Source: Desulfobacteraceae bacterium (GTDB lineage: Bacteria > Desulfobacterota > Desulfobacteria > Desulfobacterales > Desulfosalsimonadaceae). Taken from it: a DNA stretch of 64,000 nucleotides. Position 1 is the stretch's first letter; the number at the start of each line of letters is the position of its first letter. A program made the translations under genes and the position numbers. The notes under the pieces are model-generated. The model was not told the origin of the DNA and did not search any database. It was given only the letters and a program-made list of their open reading frames with translations. Positions 8,975 to 18,450 of the stretch are shown here, piece by piece. Where the stretch lies: positions 18,278 through 82,277 of the forward strand of contig JAABSH010000013.1 of NCBI GenBank assembly GCA_011390465.1, given 5' to 3'.

Positions 8975-10507
8975 ATGCCGGACATTTCGCAATCCATTCC
9001 ACCCCGCCCCCAGTGGCGAACGGGCATCGGCTTTCTGCTGGCCGCCATTGGTTCTGCCGTGGGACTTGGCAATATCTGGCGGTTTCCGTATATTGCCTAT
9101 AAAAACGGGGGCGGTGCATTTCTAATCCCCTATTTAACGGCCCTCATCACTGCGGGCATTCCCATTCTGCTGCTCGAATTTGCCCTGGGCCACCAGAAAA
9201 AAGCATCCGCGCCCAAGGCGTTTGCCCTGATTCACGAGAGGTGGGAATGGATCGGCTGGTGGTCTGTGATTTTTATCATGTTCGGCATTATGGCCTATTA
9301 CACCGTGGTCATCGGCTGGTGTTTCAATTATCTCTGTTTTTCTTTCACCCAGGCCTGGGGCAGTGATCCCAACACTTATTTTTTCAAAGAATTTTTACAT
9401 ACGTCATCCGGGGTATGGGATCTTCAGGGCCTCAACCTCCGGGTGCTGGGGGCCGTGGCCCTGATCTGGGCCGTCAACTGGGCCATTACCTGGAAAGGCC
9501 TGGAAAACGGCATTGAACGGGCGGTAAAATTCATGATGCCGGTCCTGTTTGGCATCACCGTGATCATCGTGGTCTGGTCCGTATTTCTGGAAGGGGCTGC
9601 AGACGGCATCCGGCTGTATCTGACACCGGATTTTTCAAAAATTGCCAATGTGGATGTCTGGGTGGCGGCTTACGGCCAGATTTTTTTCACCCTGTCTCTG
9701 GGATTTGGCATCATGATCGCATATGCCTCCTATCTTCCCCAGGATGCCAATATTTTAAAAAACAGCGTAATTGTGGCTGCGACCAACAGTTTCTATGAAA
9801 TATTCGCCGGCTTCGGGGTGTTTGCGGTGCTGGGATACATGGCGTTCAAACAAAGTCTGCCCATCCAGGAAACCGTTACCTCGGGCATTGGTCTCGCCTT
9901 TGTGGCCTATCCCAAGGCCATTTCCATGCTGCCTTTTGGCACGGTGTTCGGCGTTCTGTTCTTTTTTCTGCTCTGCATTGCCGGCATTTCCTCTTCGATC
10001 TCGATTATAGAAGCTTTCACCGCGGCCCTCTCCGACAAGTTCGGCCTGAAACGCCGCCAAATGGTCAGTCTGCTGTGCGCCTTCGGGTTTGCCGAATCCA
10101 TTCTTTTCACCACAGACGCCGGGCTGTACTGGCTGGATATTGTGGATCATTTTATCAATCACTACGGGTTGATTTCCGTGGGAATTTTTGAAGCACTGGT
10201 GGTGGGATGGCTATTCAAGACAGAAACCTTGAAAATGCACATCATGGAGCGAATGACACCCGCAAAAAACAAAACAGTCCTTCGCCGGGCGATTTTAAAT
10301 ATCTGGGTTTTCTGCATCCGGTGCATTACCCCGGCCGCCCTTGGCATTGCCATAATCAACAGCCTAATTACCGAATTCTCCGCCCCCTATGAAGGATATC
10401 CAGTCTCCGGCATCATTGTCTTAGGCGTCGGCTGGCTTCTGGTCACCCATATCGCGGCAATGGGGGTTTCCCGGCTGCCATGGAAAAACCGGCAAGAGCA
10501 GGAATAA
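8975..10507 (+). CDS. Sodium:neurotransmitter symporter (NSS/SNF) family transporter
   Basis: This ~510-residue secondary transporter has about 12 membrane helices and imports an amino acid or amine with Na+. The family signature is near the N-terminus: IGSAVGLGNIWRFPYIAYKN, which forms the unwound TM1 with the Na+/substrate site, followed by GGGAFLIPY. TM6 shows FFTLSLGFGIMIAYASY. The start is set at the ATG with AAGGA 7 bases upstream; a GTG seven codons earlier has no ribosome site. It fits with the Mrp antiporter in implying an inward Na+ gradient. Substrate unknown. Confidence 0.92.
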   Translation: MPDISQSIPPRPQWRTGIGFLLAAIGSAVGLGNIWRFPYIAYKNGGGAFLIPYLTALITAGIPILLLEFALGHQKKASAPKAFALIHERWEWIGWWSVIFIMFGIMAYYTVVIGWCFNYLCFSFTQAWGSDPNTYFFKEFLHTSSGVWDLQGLNLRVLGAVALIWAVNWAITWKGLENGIERAVKFMMPVLFGITVIIVVWSVFLEGAADGIRLYLTPDFSKIANVDVWVAAYGQIFFTLSLGFGIMIAYASYLPQDANILKNSVIVAATNSFYEIFAGFGVFAVLGYMAFKQSLPIQETVTSGIGLAFVAYPKAISMLPFGTVFGVLFFFLLCIAGISSSISIIEAFTAALSDKFGLKRRQMVSLLCAFGFAESILFTTDAGLYWLDIVDHFINHYGLISVGIFEALVVGWLFKTETLKMHIMERMTPAKNKTVLRRAILNIWVFCIRCITPAALGIAIINSLITEFSAPYEGYPVSGIIVLGVGWLLVTHIAAMGVSRLPWKNRQEQE

Positions 10508-10534
10508 TTTTACATTGCCGGAATGGCTGAATCA

Positions 10535-10603
10535 GCCGCAGATAAACGCAGACACACGCAGATATATAAAGATAATCCGCGTTTATCTGCGTGAATCTGC
10601 GGC
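10535..10603. repeat. Palindromic GCAGATAAACGC-type repeat
   Basis: The left arm GCCGCAGATAAACGCAGACA is matched in inverted order by GCGTTTATCTGCGTGAATCT with an outer GCGGC. This is a dispersed hairpin repeat of a different sequence family from the ACCACAGAG units. It lies between the convergent symporter and permease genes and may end both transcripts. Confidence 0.83.
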
Positions 10604-10639
10604 GAATGAAAAGGTGTTAGGCGCAAATAAGCAGAAAAT

Positions 10640-11899
10640 TCAAACCGGCATCACATACATCCATGCGAGCAGAATCACCAGGGAGGCAGCGGTTACCGGA
10701 AGACCGATTCGGGCGTGGTCTTTGAATGTGATGGTCACGTCAAAATTTTTCGCCTGTTCAACAACAATGAGGTTGGCAATGCTGCCGATCAGGATCAGGT
10801 TGCCGGCAAAAGTGCTGGAAACCGCCAGCACATACCACTGGGCAGGATTTACCGGATCGATAAACTGGATGAGCAGCAGCACGGCCGGCACATTGCTCAC
10901 CAGGTTGCTCATAACCGTTGAAACGCCGGTAAGCACAACCAGATTTTGGAAATTGATGCCGTATTGTCCCAAAAAATCCATGACCATTTCCGGGATGCCA
11001 TACAGGACAATGCCCTGGATCACCACAAACAGGGCGCAGAAAAGGGTGATCAGATGCCAGTCCACAAGGTCCAGAATGCTGCGGGACCGCAATTTTCGGC
11101 TGCACAAGAGAATTCCGGCAATGGCAATGGCGGAAAATTCCCGGGGAATGGATGTGAAAAACAACCCGCAGAGCACCGCAGCAGCCAGCAGCCCTTTTAC
11201 ACTCTGCCTTTGATTGAAATCCGGCCAGACATCCTCATTCGGCGAGGGTTCTGATGCACTGGCCGGTGGAATATCAAAACGGCGAGCGAGCGATTCCCTG
11301 CACAGGCGGCAAATGATCCCATAAGCGGCAATCAAAGACAAAACTGCCGGCGGGGCACACCATAGGAGAAATTTACCAAAATGGAGACTTCCCATCTGGC
11401 CGATCAGCATGTTCTGGGGGTTGCCGATAATGATGGCGGCAGAGCCGATATTGCTGGCAGCGGCAAGCCCGAGCAGAAACGGCACCGGATTTCTGCGGGC
11501 GGACCGAACCGTCAAAAGCATCACCGGTGTAAAGGCAAGACACACAATATCATTTGCCAGCACAGCGGACAACACCGCGGAAAGCATCATGGTGATCATT
11601 AAAAACACCCGGGGCCGGGAAAGACTGGCCGTGCTTTTCAGCACCACCCAGGTATAAAAGCCTCCCAGCCGAAGCTGGGCCGATACGATCATCAGCGCAT
11701 AGAGCAGCAGAATCGTGGGGACATTGATGGCCTGGACAGACTGGTCCAGGGAAACGACCCCGGAAATCACCATGGCAATGGCCCCGAGCAGGGCAATGCC
11801 GGTCCGGTCCAGCATGAGGCCGGGAATGCGGCCAAGGGCCACACCAATGTATGTGATGATAAAGATGATCGCGGCGGTGGTCACAGCAAAAGCAGACAT
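10640..11899 (-). CDS. ArsB/NhaD/SLC13-like (ion transporter superfamily) permease
   Basis: This 419-residue protein has about 11 membrane helices arranged as two repeats. The blocks ANDIVCLAFTPVMLL (about residues 116-130) and ASNIGSAAIIIGNPQNMLIG (about 147-166) are typical of the citrate/arsenite/Na+-H+ (CitMHS, ArsB, NhaD) superfamily. The second repeat has VSTVMSNLVSNVPAVLLL. It could export arsenite, exchange Na+/H+ or carry an organic anion; the sequence alone does not decide. It starts 9 bases after the phospholipase gene on the same strand, so they are likely co-transcribed. No arsR or arsenate reductase is nearby. Confidence 0.85.
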   Translation of the reverse strand: MSAFAVTTAAIIFIITYIGVALGRIPGLMLDRTGIALLGAIAMVISGVVSLDQSVQAINVPTILLLYALMIVSAQLRLGGFYTWVVLKSTASLSRPRVFLMITMMLSAVLSAVLANDIVCLAFTPVMLLTVRSARRNPVPFLLGLAAASNIGSAAIIIGNPQNMLIGQMGSLHFGKFLLWCAPPAVLSLIAAYGIICRLCRESLARRFDIPPASASEPSPNEDVWPDFNQRQSVKGLLAAAVLCGLFFTSIPREFSAIAIAGILLCSRKLRSRSILDLVDWHLITLFCALFVVIQGIVLYGIPEMVMDFLGQYGINFQNLVVLTGVSTVMSNLVSNVPAVLLLIQFIDPVNPAQWYVLAVSSTFAGNLILIGSIANLIVVEQAKNFDVTITFKDHARIGLPVTAASLVILLAWMYVMPV

Positions 11900-11908
11900 T
11901 AAAGGATT

Positions 11909-12805
11909 TTATCTGACAATGGAAAAGCCGATCCGAAAGGCCCGGGTGCGTTCCTGATAATTGATCAGGTTTTCCGCCAGCGCATTGACATACTGAATCT
12001 GGAGATACAAATCAATATTCTCCAATAAATTGTTCAGCGGATAGGTCATGCCCAGCTCCACGGAACTTCCCTTGCCTGCATGGCGAAAAAGGGATCTGAA
12101 AACAAGGCCATCTGCTTTTCCTGCTTTTATCTCCAGGTCGAAATACCCCCTGTAGTCGGATAAATCCGGATTGGTCTTGTCATCATTTCTCACGTAGGTC
12201 CAGATTCTCGGCGCAACCTGAACCCCCAGCTCATTTTTCTTGTTAAAAAAAATGATCAGCGGTTTTACGTAAAAATAATTGGTGCTCCGGGAAAGGTCTC
12301 CATCCTGGCCGTTGGACTCATGCTGATACCCGGTCTGAAAAAAAACTTCCGCAAACCTGCAACATTTTTTCACAAGATTGGGAGAAAGAAAAAAAACCTC
12401 CGGCATATAGCTGCTGTCTTCGAACGGCTCGGATTTCGCTTCCAGATCCCAGAACGAGGTCTGAGTGTAGGCGATATGAAATCCCCGAATCCAGTGATGT
12501 CTTTTCACCAGAGACAGCCCGGGGCTTAAAAACCGGTACCGAAAGCTGAATTGAAACCGGGTTTCCGATGGATCCGCGCCCACCAGAAAATAGATGGGCT
12601 TATAGGCGGAAATGTTTTCCAGATAAGGCTGATAAAGGGAAAGTAAAGAATCCAGGGGTTGGGACGCCGGGCGGGTGTCTGTTTCAGACGCTGTCACAGA
12701 GGCCTCATCCGCCGGCAAGACGTCCCCGGCAATGACAGTTGCCGGTATCACTGCCCGGAAAAAAACACCGACGACAATCCAAAAAAAAACTGCGAAACGA
12801 TTCAC
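11909..12805 (-). CDS. pldA: Outer-membrane phospholipase A (OMPLA/PldA)
   Basis: A beta-barrel enzyme that hydrolyses phospholipids misplaced to the outer leaflet of the outer membrane. The catalytic block YQHESNGQDGDLSRSTN supplies His162, Ser164 and Asn176; the H-x-S and S-to-N distance of 12 match the E. coli His142/Ser144/Asn156 triad exactly. Numbering uses a GTG start at 12805 with AGGA 6 bases upstream, which gives a clean signal peptide (NRFAVFFWIVVGVFF...). A TTG 25 codons earlier (12880) is open but has no ribosome site. Alternating hydrophobic strands end in the C-terminal FRIGFSIVR. The usual Arg after SNG is Gln here. Confidence 0.9.
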   Translation of the reverse strand: MNRFAVFFWIVVGVFFRAVIPATVIAGDVLPADEASVTASETDTRPASQPLDSLLSLYQPYLENISAYKPIYFLVGADPSETRFQFSFRYRFLSPGLSLVKRHHWIRGFHIAYTQTSFWDLEAKSEPFEDSSYMPEVFFLSPNLVKKCCRFAEVFFQTGYQHESNGQDGDLSRSTNYFYVKPLIIFFNKKNELGVQVAPRIWTYVRNDDKTNPDLSDYRGYFDLEIKAGKADGLVFRSLFRHAGKGSSVELGMTYPLNNLLENIDLYLQIQYVNALAENLINYQERTRAFRIGFSIVR

Positions 12806-12937
12806 AAAATATCCTGACAAGGGTTGAGGTATTGGAAAATATTTATGGTAGTCTATAACAGAAAGCGTGCTTGATTTCAATCCGCGTCTTCTTTATTATT
12901 TAAAGGGTTTCAGGTTTCAGGTTTCAGGTTGCAGGTC

Positions 12938-13060
12938 AATGTCGTTAACTTAAGAGGTTTTAATGTAGGGGAGGGGTTTACCCCCTCCCGCGAAAAAGGC
13001 GACCCATGCCGGGAGGGGATAAACCCCTCCCCTACGCATATCGCCTAAGTTAATGACATT
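12938..13060. repeat. MITE-like palindromic repeat, copy 1
   Basis: A 123-bp unit with terminal inverted repeats AATGTCGTTAACTTA...TAAGTTAATGACATT and inner inverted arms GTAGGGGAGGGGTTTACCCC / GGGGATAAACCCCTCCCCTA. Copies occur in inverted orientation at 29421-29543 and, altered, at 63499-63617. The left flank is a heptamer array (GGTTTCA, three copies, 12905-12930) and a GGTTGCAGGTC stretch also present beside copy 2. It encodes nothing and looks like a non-autonomous mobile element. It fills the gap between pldA and the AAA-like gene. Confidence 0.85.
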
Positions 13061-13138
13061 GGATTTCAGGCTGCACCAATTGGCGCAAATGATGGCGCAA
13101 CAGGTCTTGCAGCCTCACAATAGAAAGAAAGGAGCACA

Positions 13139-14392
13139 ATGCCTTCGTCTTCATCTCCGGATGAATCTGCCGGCCGGTTTACCATGGAATGGATTTCCAC
13201 CAACGATTTTACCCTGCCGGCCGGCACCATTCAGACGACCTTTAAAACGCGGTTTTTGTCGTTTTTAAAATCCGGCCGGGCTTCCAAAAGCATGGATGAC
13301 ACCCTGAAACCGGAATCCCTGGAATCCCTTCCCCTGGAATTTCTGGATCACCTGGCCCCGACCCCGGACTGGAAAGACGAGGCCCTGAGCCTTGATGAAA
13401 AGCTGCTGCCGTGGTGTGAATCGCCGGGAAACAATTTTGTGCTGATCTTAAACGTACCCTGCAGTGGAAACGCGACAGTGCTTAAATACTGGGCAGCGGA
13501 ACACGGTTATCGCATCATTGATCCGCCAAACCCCCGAGACCTTCTGAAACCGGACGAAAAATGGTTTGCGCAATTTGAAAACCCGGACACCATCTGGGTG
13601 CTGCCGGCCCTGGAAGAGTGCTGGCTCCGGCACGAATCCGGTCTCTGGCTGGTGCGGCAGTTTTTCCGGCGGCTGCTTTCCGGGCAGCTCGGGCCGGGAG
13701 TTCTGGGATGCGGGAGCTGGGCCTGGGCCTTTTTCCGCCATGCCCTGGGCGTCTCCGCGCCGGTTTCCCTGACGGTGCGGCCCTTTGACGCGGAAACCCT
13801 TAGAAGCTGGTTCAGCGCCCTGGCCTTTAAAAAAAACCACCGAAAAATTCATTTCCTGCAGGCGGATAACGGCAACCTGGTATTGTCCTGCGGAGTTGAA
13901 AGCAGCAACAGCCAAAACCGGAAACCAAGCCAAAAACCAGACCAGAAAACGGAACAAAGTTTTTTTTTAAAGGATCTTGCGGCATTCAGCTACGGGATTC
14001 CGGGTGTGGCAATGGCCTACTGGCGCGCCAGTCTTCAACTGGAACCCGACACCACCGAACCGGAGAATACCGGCAAAAACGCGGATCCGGTCCGCTCCAC
14101 CATCTGGGTGAAGCCCTGGATGAATGTTGAAAGACCCGGGCTGCCCAGCGCGATGAAACGGCATCACGCGTTTATTCTGCACAATCTGCTGCTGCACAAC
14201 ACCCTGGATATGGATACCCTGTCCAAGCTGCTCCCGGCGGGCCATCACCTTTTTGATCAATGTTTTTATGATCTCTCGGACAATGGGTTGATCTCATTTT
14301 CGGAAAATCAGTGGCAGGTGACGCCAAAAGGCTATCCCGTGGTGCGGGGATTTTTAAAAACCGAGGGCTTCCTCTCAGACGATTTCAGGTAG
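13139..14392 (+). CDS. Degenerate AAA/STAND-like ATPase-fold protein with winged-helix tail
   Basis: This 417-residue protein has no firm family name. Residues 99-120 (NFVLILNVPCSGNATVLKYW) look like a Walker A strand-loop-helix, but the GK[ST] lysine is missing. Residues 151-170 (IWVLPALEECWLRHESGL) occupy the Walker B place without the acidic pair. Residues 286-296 (GIPGVAMAYWR) resemble the lid or sensor-2 segment of Orc1/Cdc6- and STAND-type ATPases. The C-terminal ~70 residues (AFILHNLLLHNTLDMDTL... onward) look like a winged helix. A Gln/Lys-rich linker is at about 258-272. AAGGAG precedes the ATG. It lies 4 bases before an MscS channel gene, so the two are probably one functional unit. 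Function is not known; loss of ATP-binding residues suggests a structural or sensing role. Confidence 0.6.
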   Translation: MPSSSSPDESAGRFTMEWISTNDFTLPAGTIQTTFKTRFLSFLKSGRASKSMDDTLKPESLESLPLEFLDHLAPTPDWKDEALSLDEKLLPWCESPGNNFVLILNVPCSGNATVLKYWAAEHGYRIIDPPNPRDLLKPDEKWFAQFENPDTIWVLPALEECWLRHESGLWLVRQFFRRLLSGQLGPGVLGCGSWAWAFFRHALGVSAPVSLTVRPFDAETLRSWFSALAFKKNHRKIHFLQADNGNLVLSCGVESSNSQNRKPSQKPDQKTEQSFFLKDLAAFSYGIPGVAMAYWRASLQLEPDTTEPENTGKNADPVRSTIWVKPWMNVERPGLPSAMKRHHAFILHNLLLHNTLDMDTLSKLLPAGHHLFDQCFYDLSDNGLISFSENQWQVTPKGYPVVRGFLKTEGFLSDDFR

Positions 14393-14396
14393 ATCA

Positions 14397-15203
14397 ATGA
14401 CTGAAACAGAAAAAGTTTCAAACATTTTCAGCCAGTTAAATGAGACTACGATAACACAGGTCTTTGTTATCATTGCAGTGGCCATTGGGTTGATCGTTTT
14501 TTCGCAAAAGTTTTTCCGCTGGCTTTCGGAAAGGCTGTCCGGCCGGTATAAGCTCTATGCCCTTGCCTCTGTTCCGGTGCTCCGAATGATCATTATTATC
14601 CTGGCAGTGACCATGATCATCCCCCGGGTGGTGGAGCCCTCTTTTGAAAATCTGGTGGCTGTGATGGGGGCGGTGGGCCTGGCCCTGGGGTTCGCGTTCA
14701 AGGATTATATCAGCAGCCTGATCGCCGGGGTGGTGACCCTCTATGAAATTCCCTACCGGGTGGGAGACTGGATCGAAGTGGACGGCACCTATGGAGAAGT
14801 CCGGTCCATCAATATGCGGACCTTGGAAATCGTGACCCCGGACGATACAGTGGTGGTAATTCCCCACATCAAGCTGTGGGACCGGATGTTTTTCAATGCC
14901 AATGACGGCTCCCGAAACCTGCAGTGTGTGGCCGGGTTTTACCTCCATCCCGGTCATGACGGAAACCAGGTAAAAAACATCCTCATGGACGTGGCCCTGA
15001 CCAGTCCGTTTCTAAAACTGGAAAATCCGGTAAAAGTGGTTGCCAAAGAGGAAATTCAGGGCACTTATTACCGCATCCGGGCCTATCCGGTATATCCGGG
15101 AGATCAGTTTGAATTTATAACGGATTTGACACTGAGAGGAAAATCCGCGCTCCTGGCCGCGGAAGTTAAATTCGCGTATTTTCCGTTTCAAAGCAACGGG
15201 TAA
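14397..15203 (+). CDS. mscS: Small-conductance mechanosensitive channel (MscS family)
   Basis: This 268-residue inner-membrane protein releases solutes when membrane tension rises. Two N-terminal helices (about residues 20-38 and 58-80) precede the pore helix AVMGAVGLALGFAFKDYISS (about 89-108). The conserved beta domain follows with RVGDWIEVDGTYGEVRSINM and VVVIPHIKLWD. The C-terminal alpha-beta vestibule is present but short, as in minimal MscS. It is preceded by the degenerate AAA-like gene with a 4-base gap. Osmotic protection is consistent with the adjacent K+ uptake genes. Confidence 0.9.
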   Translation: MTETEKVSNIFSQLNETTITQVFVIIAVAIGLIVFSQKFFRWLSERLSGRYKLYALASVPVLRMIIIILAVTMIIPRVVEPSFENLVAVMGAVGLALGFAFKDYISSLIAGVVTLYEIPYRVGDWIEVDGTYGEVRSINMRTLEIVTPDDTVVVIPHIKLWDRMFFNANDGSRNLQCVAGFYLHPGHDGNQVKNILMDVALTSPFLKLENPVKVVAKEEIQGTYYRIRAYPVYPGDQFEFITDLTLRGKSALLAAEVKFAYFPFQSNG

Positions 15204-15252
15204 AGCCAGCCCAACTGATCAAATAAAACAAAATCACCGTGGCCGCAGCGTC

Positions 15253-15909
15253 TTATTTCAGCTCCCGAATCTTTTGAATGTCGTTTTCTTTGCCGATCAT
15301 AATCAGAATATCACTGTCCTTCACCATAAAATCCGCGTGCGGCACCATAACGAATTTTTCCGGCACCAGTTCCTTGACCGCGATAATGTTCACCTCATAG
15401 CGGTTGCGCAGGTTTAATTCTTTCAGCATTTTTCCGACAAACGAAGGCGGCGGGCTGACCTGGACAATGGTATACTCATCTTCAAACGGAAGAAATTCCA
15501 GAATATTGGGTTTGGTCAGACGCATGGCCAGCCGGCTGGCCATATCCATTCCCGGCTGAATGATTTCACCGGCTCCGAGCTGACGAAGAATCTCACCGTG
15601 ATCCTTGTCTTCGGCCTTGACAACGATATTGTTGATCCCGAGTTTTTTTAAATAAAAACAGATCAGGATACTGGACTTGATGTTGGCGCCCGTGCTGATA
15701 ATTACCGCGTCCATTTCCTCCAGGCCCAGCCCTTTCAGGGATTCGGCATCCGTGGCATCCTGCACAATGGCGGTGGTGACAAACGGGTCAATGGCCTGTA
15801 TTTTTTCCTTGCTGCGATCAATGACAATCACCTGATTTTTATTTTCAAAAAGGGCTTTTGCCAGGTAAAAACCAAAGTTTCCACAGCCAATAACGGCAAA
15901 TCGTTTCAT
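15253..15909 (-). CDS. K+ uptake regulatory subunit (TrkA/KtrA, RCK domain)
   Basis: This 218-residue cytoplasmic protein gates the adjacent K+ translocator. The RCK_N Rossmann motif GCGNFG lies at residues 8-13, with the acidic residue D31 (VIVIDRSKEK) that favours NAD(H)/ATP binding. The RCK_C domain covers about residues 135-215. A single RCK_N-RCK_C unit of this size matches KtrA/KtrC rather than the doubled E. coli TrkA. AGAGGTGAT precedes the ATG. It follows the membrane subunit gene by 11 bases. Confidence 0.92.
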   Translation of the reverse strand: MKRFAVIGCGNFGFYLAKALFENKNQVIVIDRSKEKIQAIDPFVTTAIVQDATDAESLKGLGLEEMDAVIISTGANIKSSILICFYLKKLGINNIVVKAEDKDHGEILRQLGAGEIIQPGMDMASRLAMRLTKPNILEFLPFEDEYTIVQVSPPPSFVGKMLKELNLRNRYEVNIIAVKELVPEKFVMVPHADFMVKDSDILIMIGKENDIQKIRELK

Positions 15910-15920
15910 ATCACCTCTTT

Positions 15921-17291
15921 TTATCCGATCATCATGTTTTCTTCCGCGTACTGAAGCCCTCTGGGCGATCCGCTGCCCGCAATAATATAAGTAAATGCGG
16001 GAACCCCTACCCTGCCGACGATCATAAGCATCATGATCATTAGTTTGCCCGGCCCGGTCAGATTCGGGGTCACCCCCATGGAAAGACCGACCGTGGCAAA
16101 GGCTGAAACCGTTTCAAACAAATAGCTTAAAAACTGGCGCTCCCCGCCCACCCGACTGCCGTGTTCAGGATCAAAAAGGAGAATCAGAAAAACCACAACG
16201 CAAATGGTAACAAGGGACAGTACCAGGACCGTAACGCTTTTGGACACGGTTTCCTCGGAAAGGGTTTTCCGGAACAGATTAACGCACTTATACCGCCACA
16301 GCCGGCTCCAGGAAAATGCGGCCAGTACCGCCAGGGTGGTGGTTTTGATCCCGCCGCCGCAGGACCCGGGAGAGGCGCCCACCAGCATGAGAAACATCAT
16401 GAATAGTAACACCGCTGTATTCAGAGAAGCAATATCAAGGGTATTGAATCCGGCCGTCCGGCAGGTCACGGATTGAAAAACCGCGGCCATCAGACCGCGC
16501 CAGAATCCCATCTCCGGTATGAGTTCCCGTTCCGCTGCCAGAATCACCAATGCCCCGGCCAGAATCAGGATCGCGCTGGTGGTCATGACCACTTTGGACT
16601 GAAGGGACAGCCGGCCTTTGGTTTTTCGTCGGCAACGCTCATAAACCTCGTAAACCACAGGAAATCCGATGCCGCCGAATGTAATTAACAGCACAACAGC
16701 GGCATTAACGGTAAAAGACCCGTTTTCCTGCATCAAGCTGGTTTCAAACAGGGAAAACCCCGCATTGCAGAACGCGGAAACCGAATGAAAAACCGCGTTA
16801 AACGCCGCTTCAGGAAAGGGATAGTGCCGGCTCCAGTGCAAAAAAAGAACCAGGGCCCCTGCCAGCTCAAGGGTAATGGTAAATTTAAAGACCGACCAGA
16901 TCAGGTTGTAAATGTCGGCCCGGGGGGTATGGGAAAATATCTCCTGCATGGCCATGCGCTGCTGAAACACTACTTTTTTGCCGATAATCTGGAAAAGGGC
17001 CACGGAAATGGTCATGATGCCCAATCCGCCGATCTGGATCAAAAAAAGGATCACGCACTGGCCGAAAAAAGAAAAATACGTGCCCGTATCCACCACGATC
17101 AGTCCGGTAACGCAAACCGCTGATGTTGCGGTAAACAATGCGTCGATAATACCCATATCCCCGCTGACCGCCGATACCGGCAGCATCAGCAGTGCGGCTC
17201 CGACTCCGATAGCGGCCAGAAAGCTCAGCAGAAGCAAAAACGTGGGATGGACCCGGTTTAAAATTTTATGTCTGCCTGGAATTATCTTCAC
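15921..17291 (-). CDS. K+ translocating subunit (TrkH/KtrB family)
   Basis: This 456-residue membrane protein is built of four M1-P-M2 repeats. The selectivity-filter segments can be read as TSAVCVTGLIVVDTG, HSVSAFCNAGFSLF, TCRTAGFNTLD and TVSAFATVGLSMG, each centred on the conserved Gly. Its length is that of KtrB/TrkH. It starts with GTG (GGTGG a few bases upstream); no better start is seen downstream. With the RCK subunit it forms a K+ (possibly Na+-coupled) uptake system for osmotic adaptation. Confidence 0.92.
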   Translation of the reverse strand: MKIIPGRHKILNRVHPTFLLLLSFLAAIGVGAALLMLPVSAVSGDMGIIDALFTATSAVCVTGLIVVDTGTYFSFFGQCVILFLIQIGGLGIMTISVALFQIIGKKVVFQQRMAMQEIFSHTPRADIYNLIWSVFKFTITLELAGALVLFLHWSRHYPFPEAAFNAVFHSVSAFCNAGFSLFETSLMQENGSFTVNAAVVLLITFGGIGFPVVYEVYERCRRKTKGRLSLQSKVVMTTSAILILAGALVILAAERELIPEMGFWRGLMAAVFQSVTCRTAGFNTLDIASLNTAVLLFMMFLMLVGASPGSCGGGIKTTTLAVLAAFSWSRLWRYKCVNLFRKTLSEETVSKSVTVLVLSLVTICVVVFLILLFDPEHGSRVGGERQFLSYLFETVSAFATVGLSMGVTPNLTGPGKLMIMMLMIVGRVGVPAFTYIIAGSGSPRGLQYAEENMMIG

Positions 17292-17327
17292 GGCGCCACC
17301 GGCAATGTGGGGGAAAATGATAACTGA

Positions 17328-18350
17328 CTATTTATCGTAATACCCGCGGTACCACTCTATAAATTTTTCAATGCCGGTTTCAATGGGGGTTTCCGGCTTA
17401 AATCCCACGGCATTGTACAAATCATCAATATTGGCAAAGGTGGCGGCCACATCCCCGGGCTGGAGGTCCATAAACTCTTTTTTTGCTTCTTTGCCCAGGG
17501 CGTTTTCAATGGCCTGGATAAACCGGGTCAGTTCCACGGGATTGTTGTTTCCGATATTGAAAAGCCGGTAAGGTTTGTACGATGTACCAGGGTCCGGCGC
17601 GTCTCCGGACCACGCCGGATTGGGCCGGGGTACCGCGCGGATCACCCGAACCACGCCTTCCACAATATCATCAACATAGGTAAAATCCCGCAGCATTTTG
17701 CCGTGGTTGAACACCTGGATGGGGTTGTCTTCCAAAATGGCTTTGGTAAACAGAAAAAGCGCCATGTCCGGCCGACCCCAGGGACCGTAGACCGTGAAAA
17801 ATCGAAGACCGGTGCACGGCAGATCATAAAGATGACTGTAGGTATGGGCCATGAGTTCATTGGATTTTTTTGTGGCCGCATACAGGGACACGGGATGATC
17901 CACATTGTCATGCACGGAAAAGGGCATGCGGGTGTTGGCCCCGTAAACCGAGCTGGAAGAGGCGAATACCAGATGCCGGATCCCGTGATGGCGGCAGCAT
18001 TCCAGAAGGTTGACAAATCCCACCAGGTTGGACTGAACATAGGCGTGGGGATTAACCAGGGAATACCGGACCCCGGCCTGGGCCGCCAGATTTACCGCCA
18101 CCTCCACAGGGTGATCGGTAAAAATCGCGGAAAGCCCGTCAAGATCAGCCAGGTCGGTCTGAAAAAAAGAAAATGCCGGGGATTTTTCAAGAATGGCCAG
18201 GCGGTTTTTTTTAAGCTGAACATCATAATAATCATTTAGATTATCCACCCCCAGAACGGTGCAGCCGTCCGCCAGCAGCCGTTTTGCCAGATGAAACCCG
18301 ATAAACCCGGCCGCACCGGTGATCAGGATATTTTTAAATTCAGAAGTCAT
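17328..18350 (-). CDS. UDP-glucuronate 4-epimerase-like NAD-dependent sugar-nucleotide epimerase
   Basis: This 340-residue extended short-chain dehydrogenase has the NAD motif GAAGFIG at residues 12-18, the catalytic S-Y157-x3-K161 (SLYAATKK) and the SSSSVYG block at about 131-137. [17 protein letters not shown] near residue 35 and [20 protein letters not shown] near 185 are characteristic of UDP-glucuronate epimerases (CapI/WbpP-like). The product would be a uronic acid precursor for capsule, O-antigen or exopolysaccharide. No clear ribosome site is visible. Another sugar-nucleotide gene lies at 34306. Confidence 0.88.
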   Translation of the reverse strand: MTSEFKNILITGAAGFIGFHLAKRLLADGCTVLGVDNLNDYYDVQLKKNRLAILEKSPAFSFFQTDLADLDGLSAIFTDHPVEVAVNLAAQAGVRYSLVNPHAYVQSNLVGFVNLLECCRHHGIRHLVFASSSSVYGANTRMPFSVHDNVDHPVSLYAATKKSNELMAHTYSHLYDLPCTGLRFFTVYGPWGRPDMALFLFTKAILEDNPIQVFNHGKMLRDFTYVDDIVEGVVRVIRAVPRPNPAWSGDAPDPGTSYKPYRLFNIGNNNPVELTRFIQAIENALGKEAKKEFMDLQPGDVAATFANIDDLYNAVGFKPETPIETGIEKFIEWYRGYYDK

Positions 18351-18450
18351 GGTCTTTGTCTCGCTTGCATCGCTTTATAGTTATCGGTATCTCTATCGAA
18401 ATCGGGATCGAAATCGCGGGCATGGCCCGCTCTTACGGCCAAAAAAATCA

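Noticed and set aside
12905..12930. GGTTTCA heptamer array considered as CRISPR-like
   Set aside because: Only three contiguous units without spacers; no cas genes.
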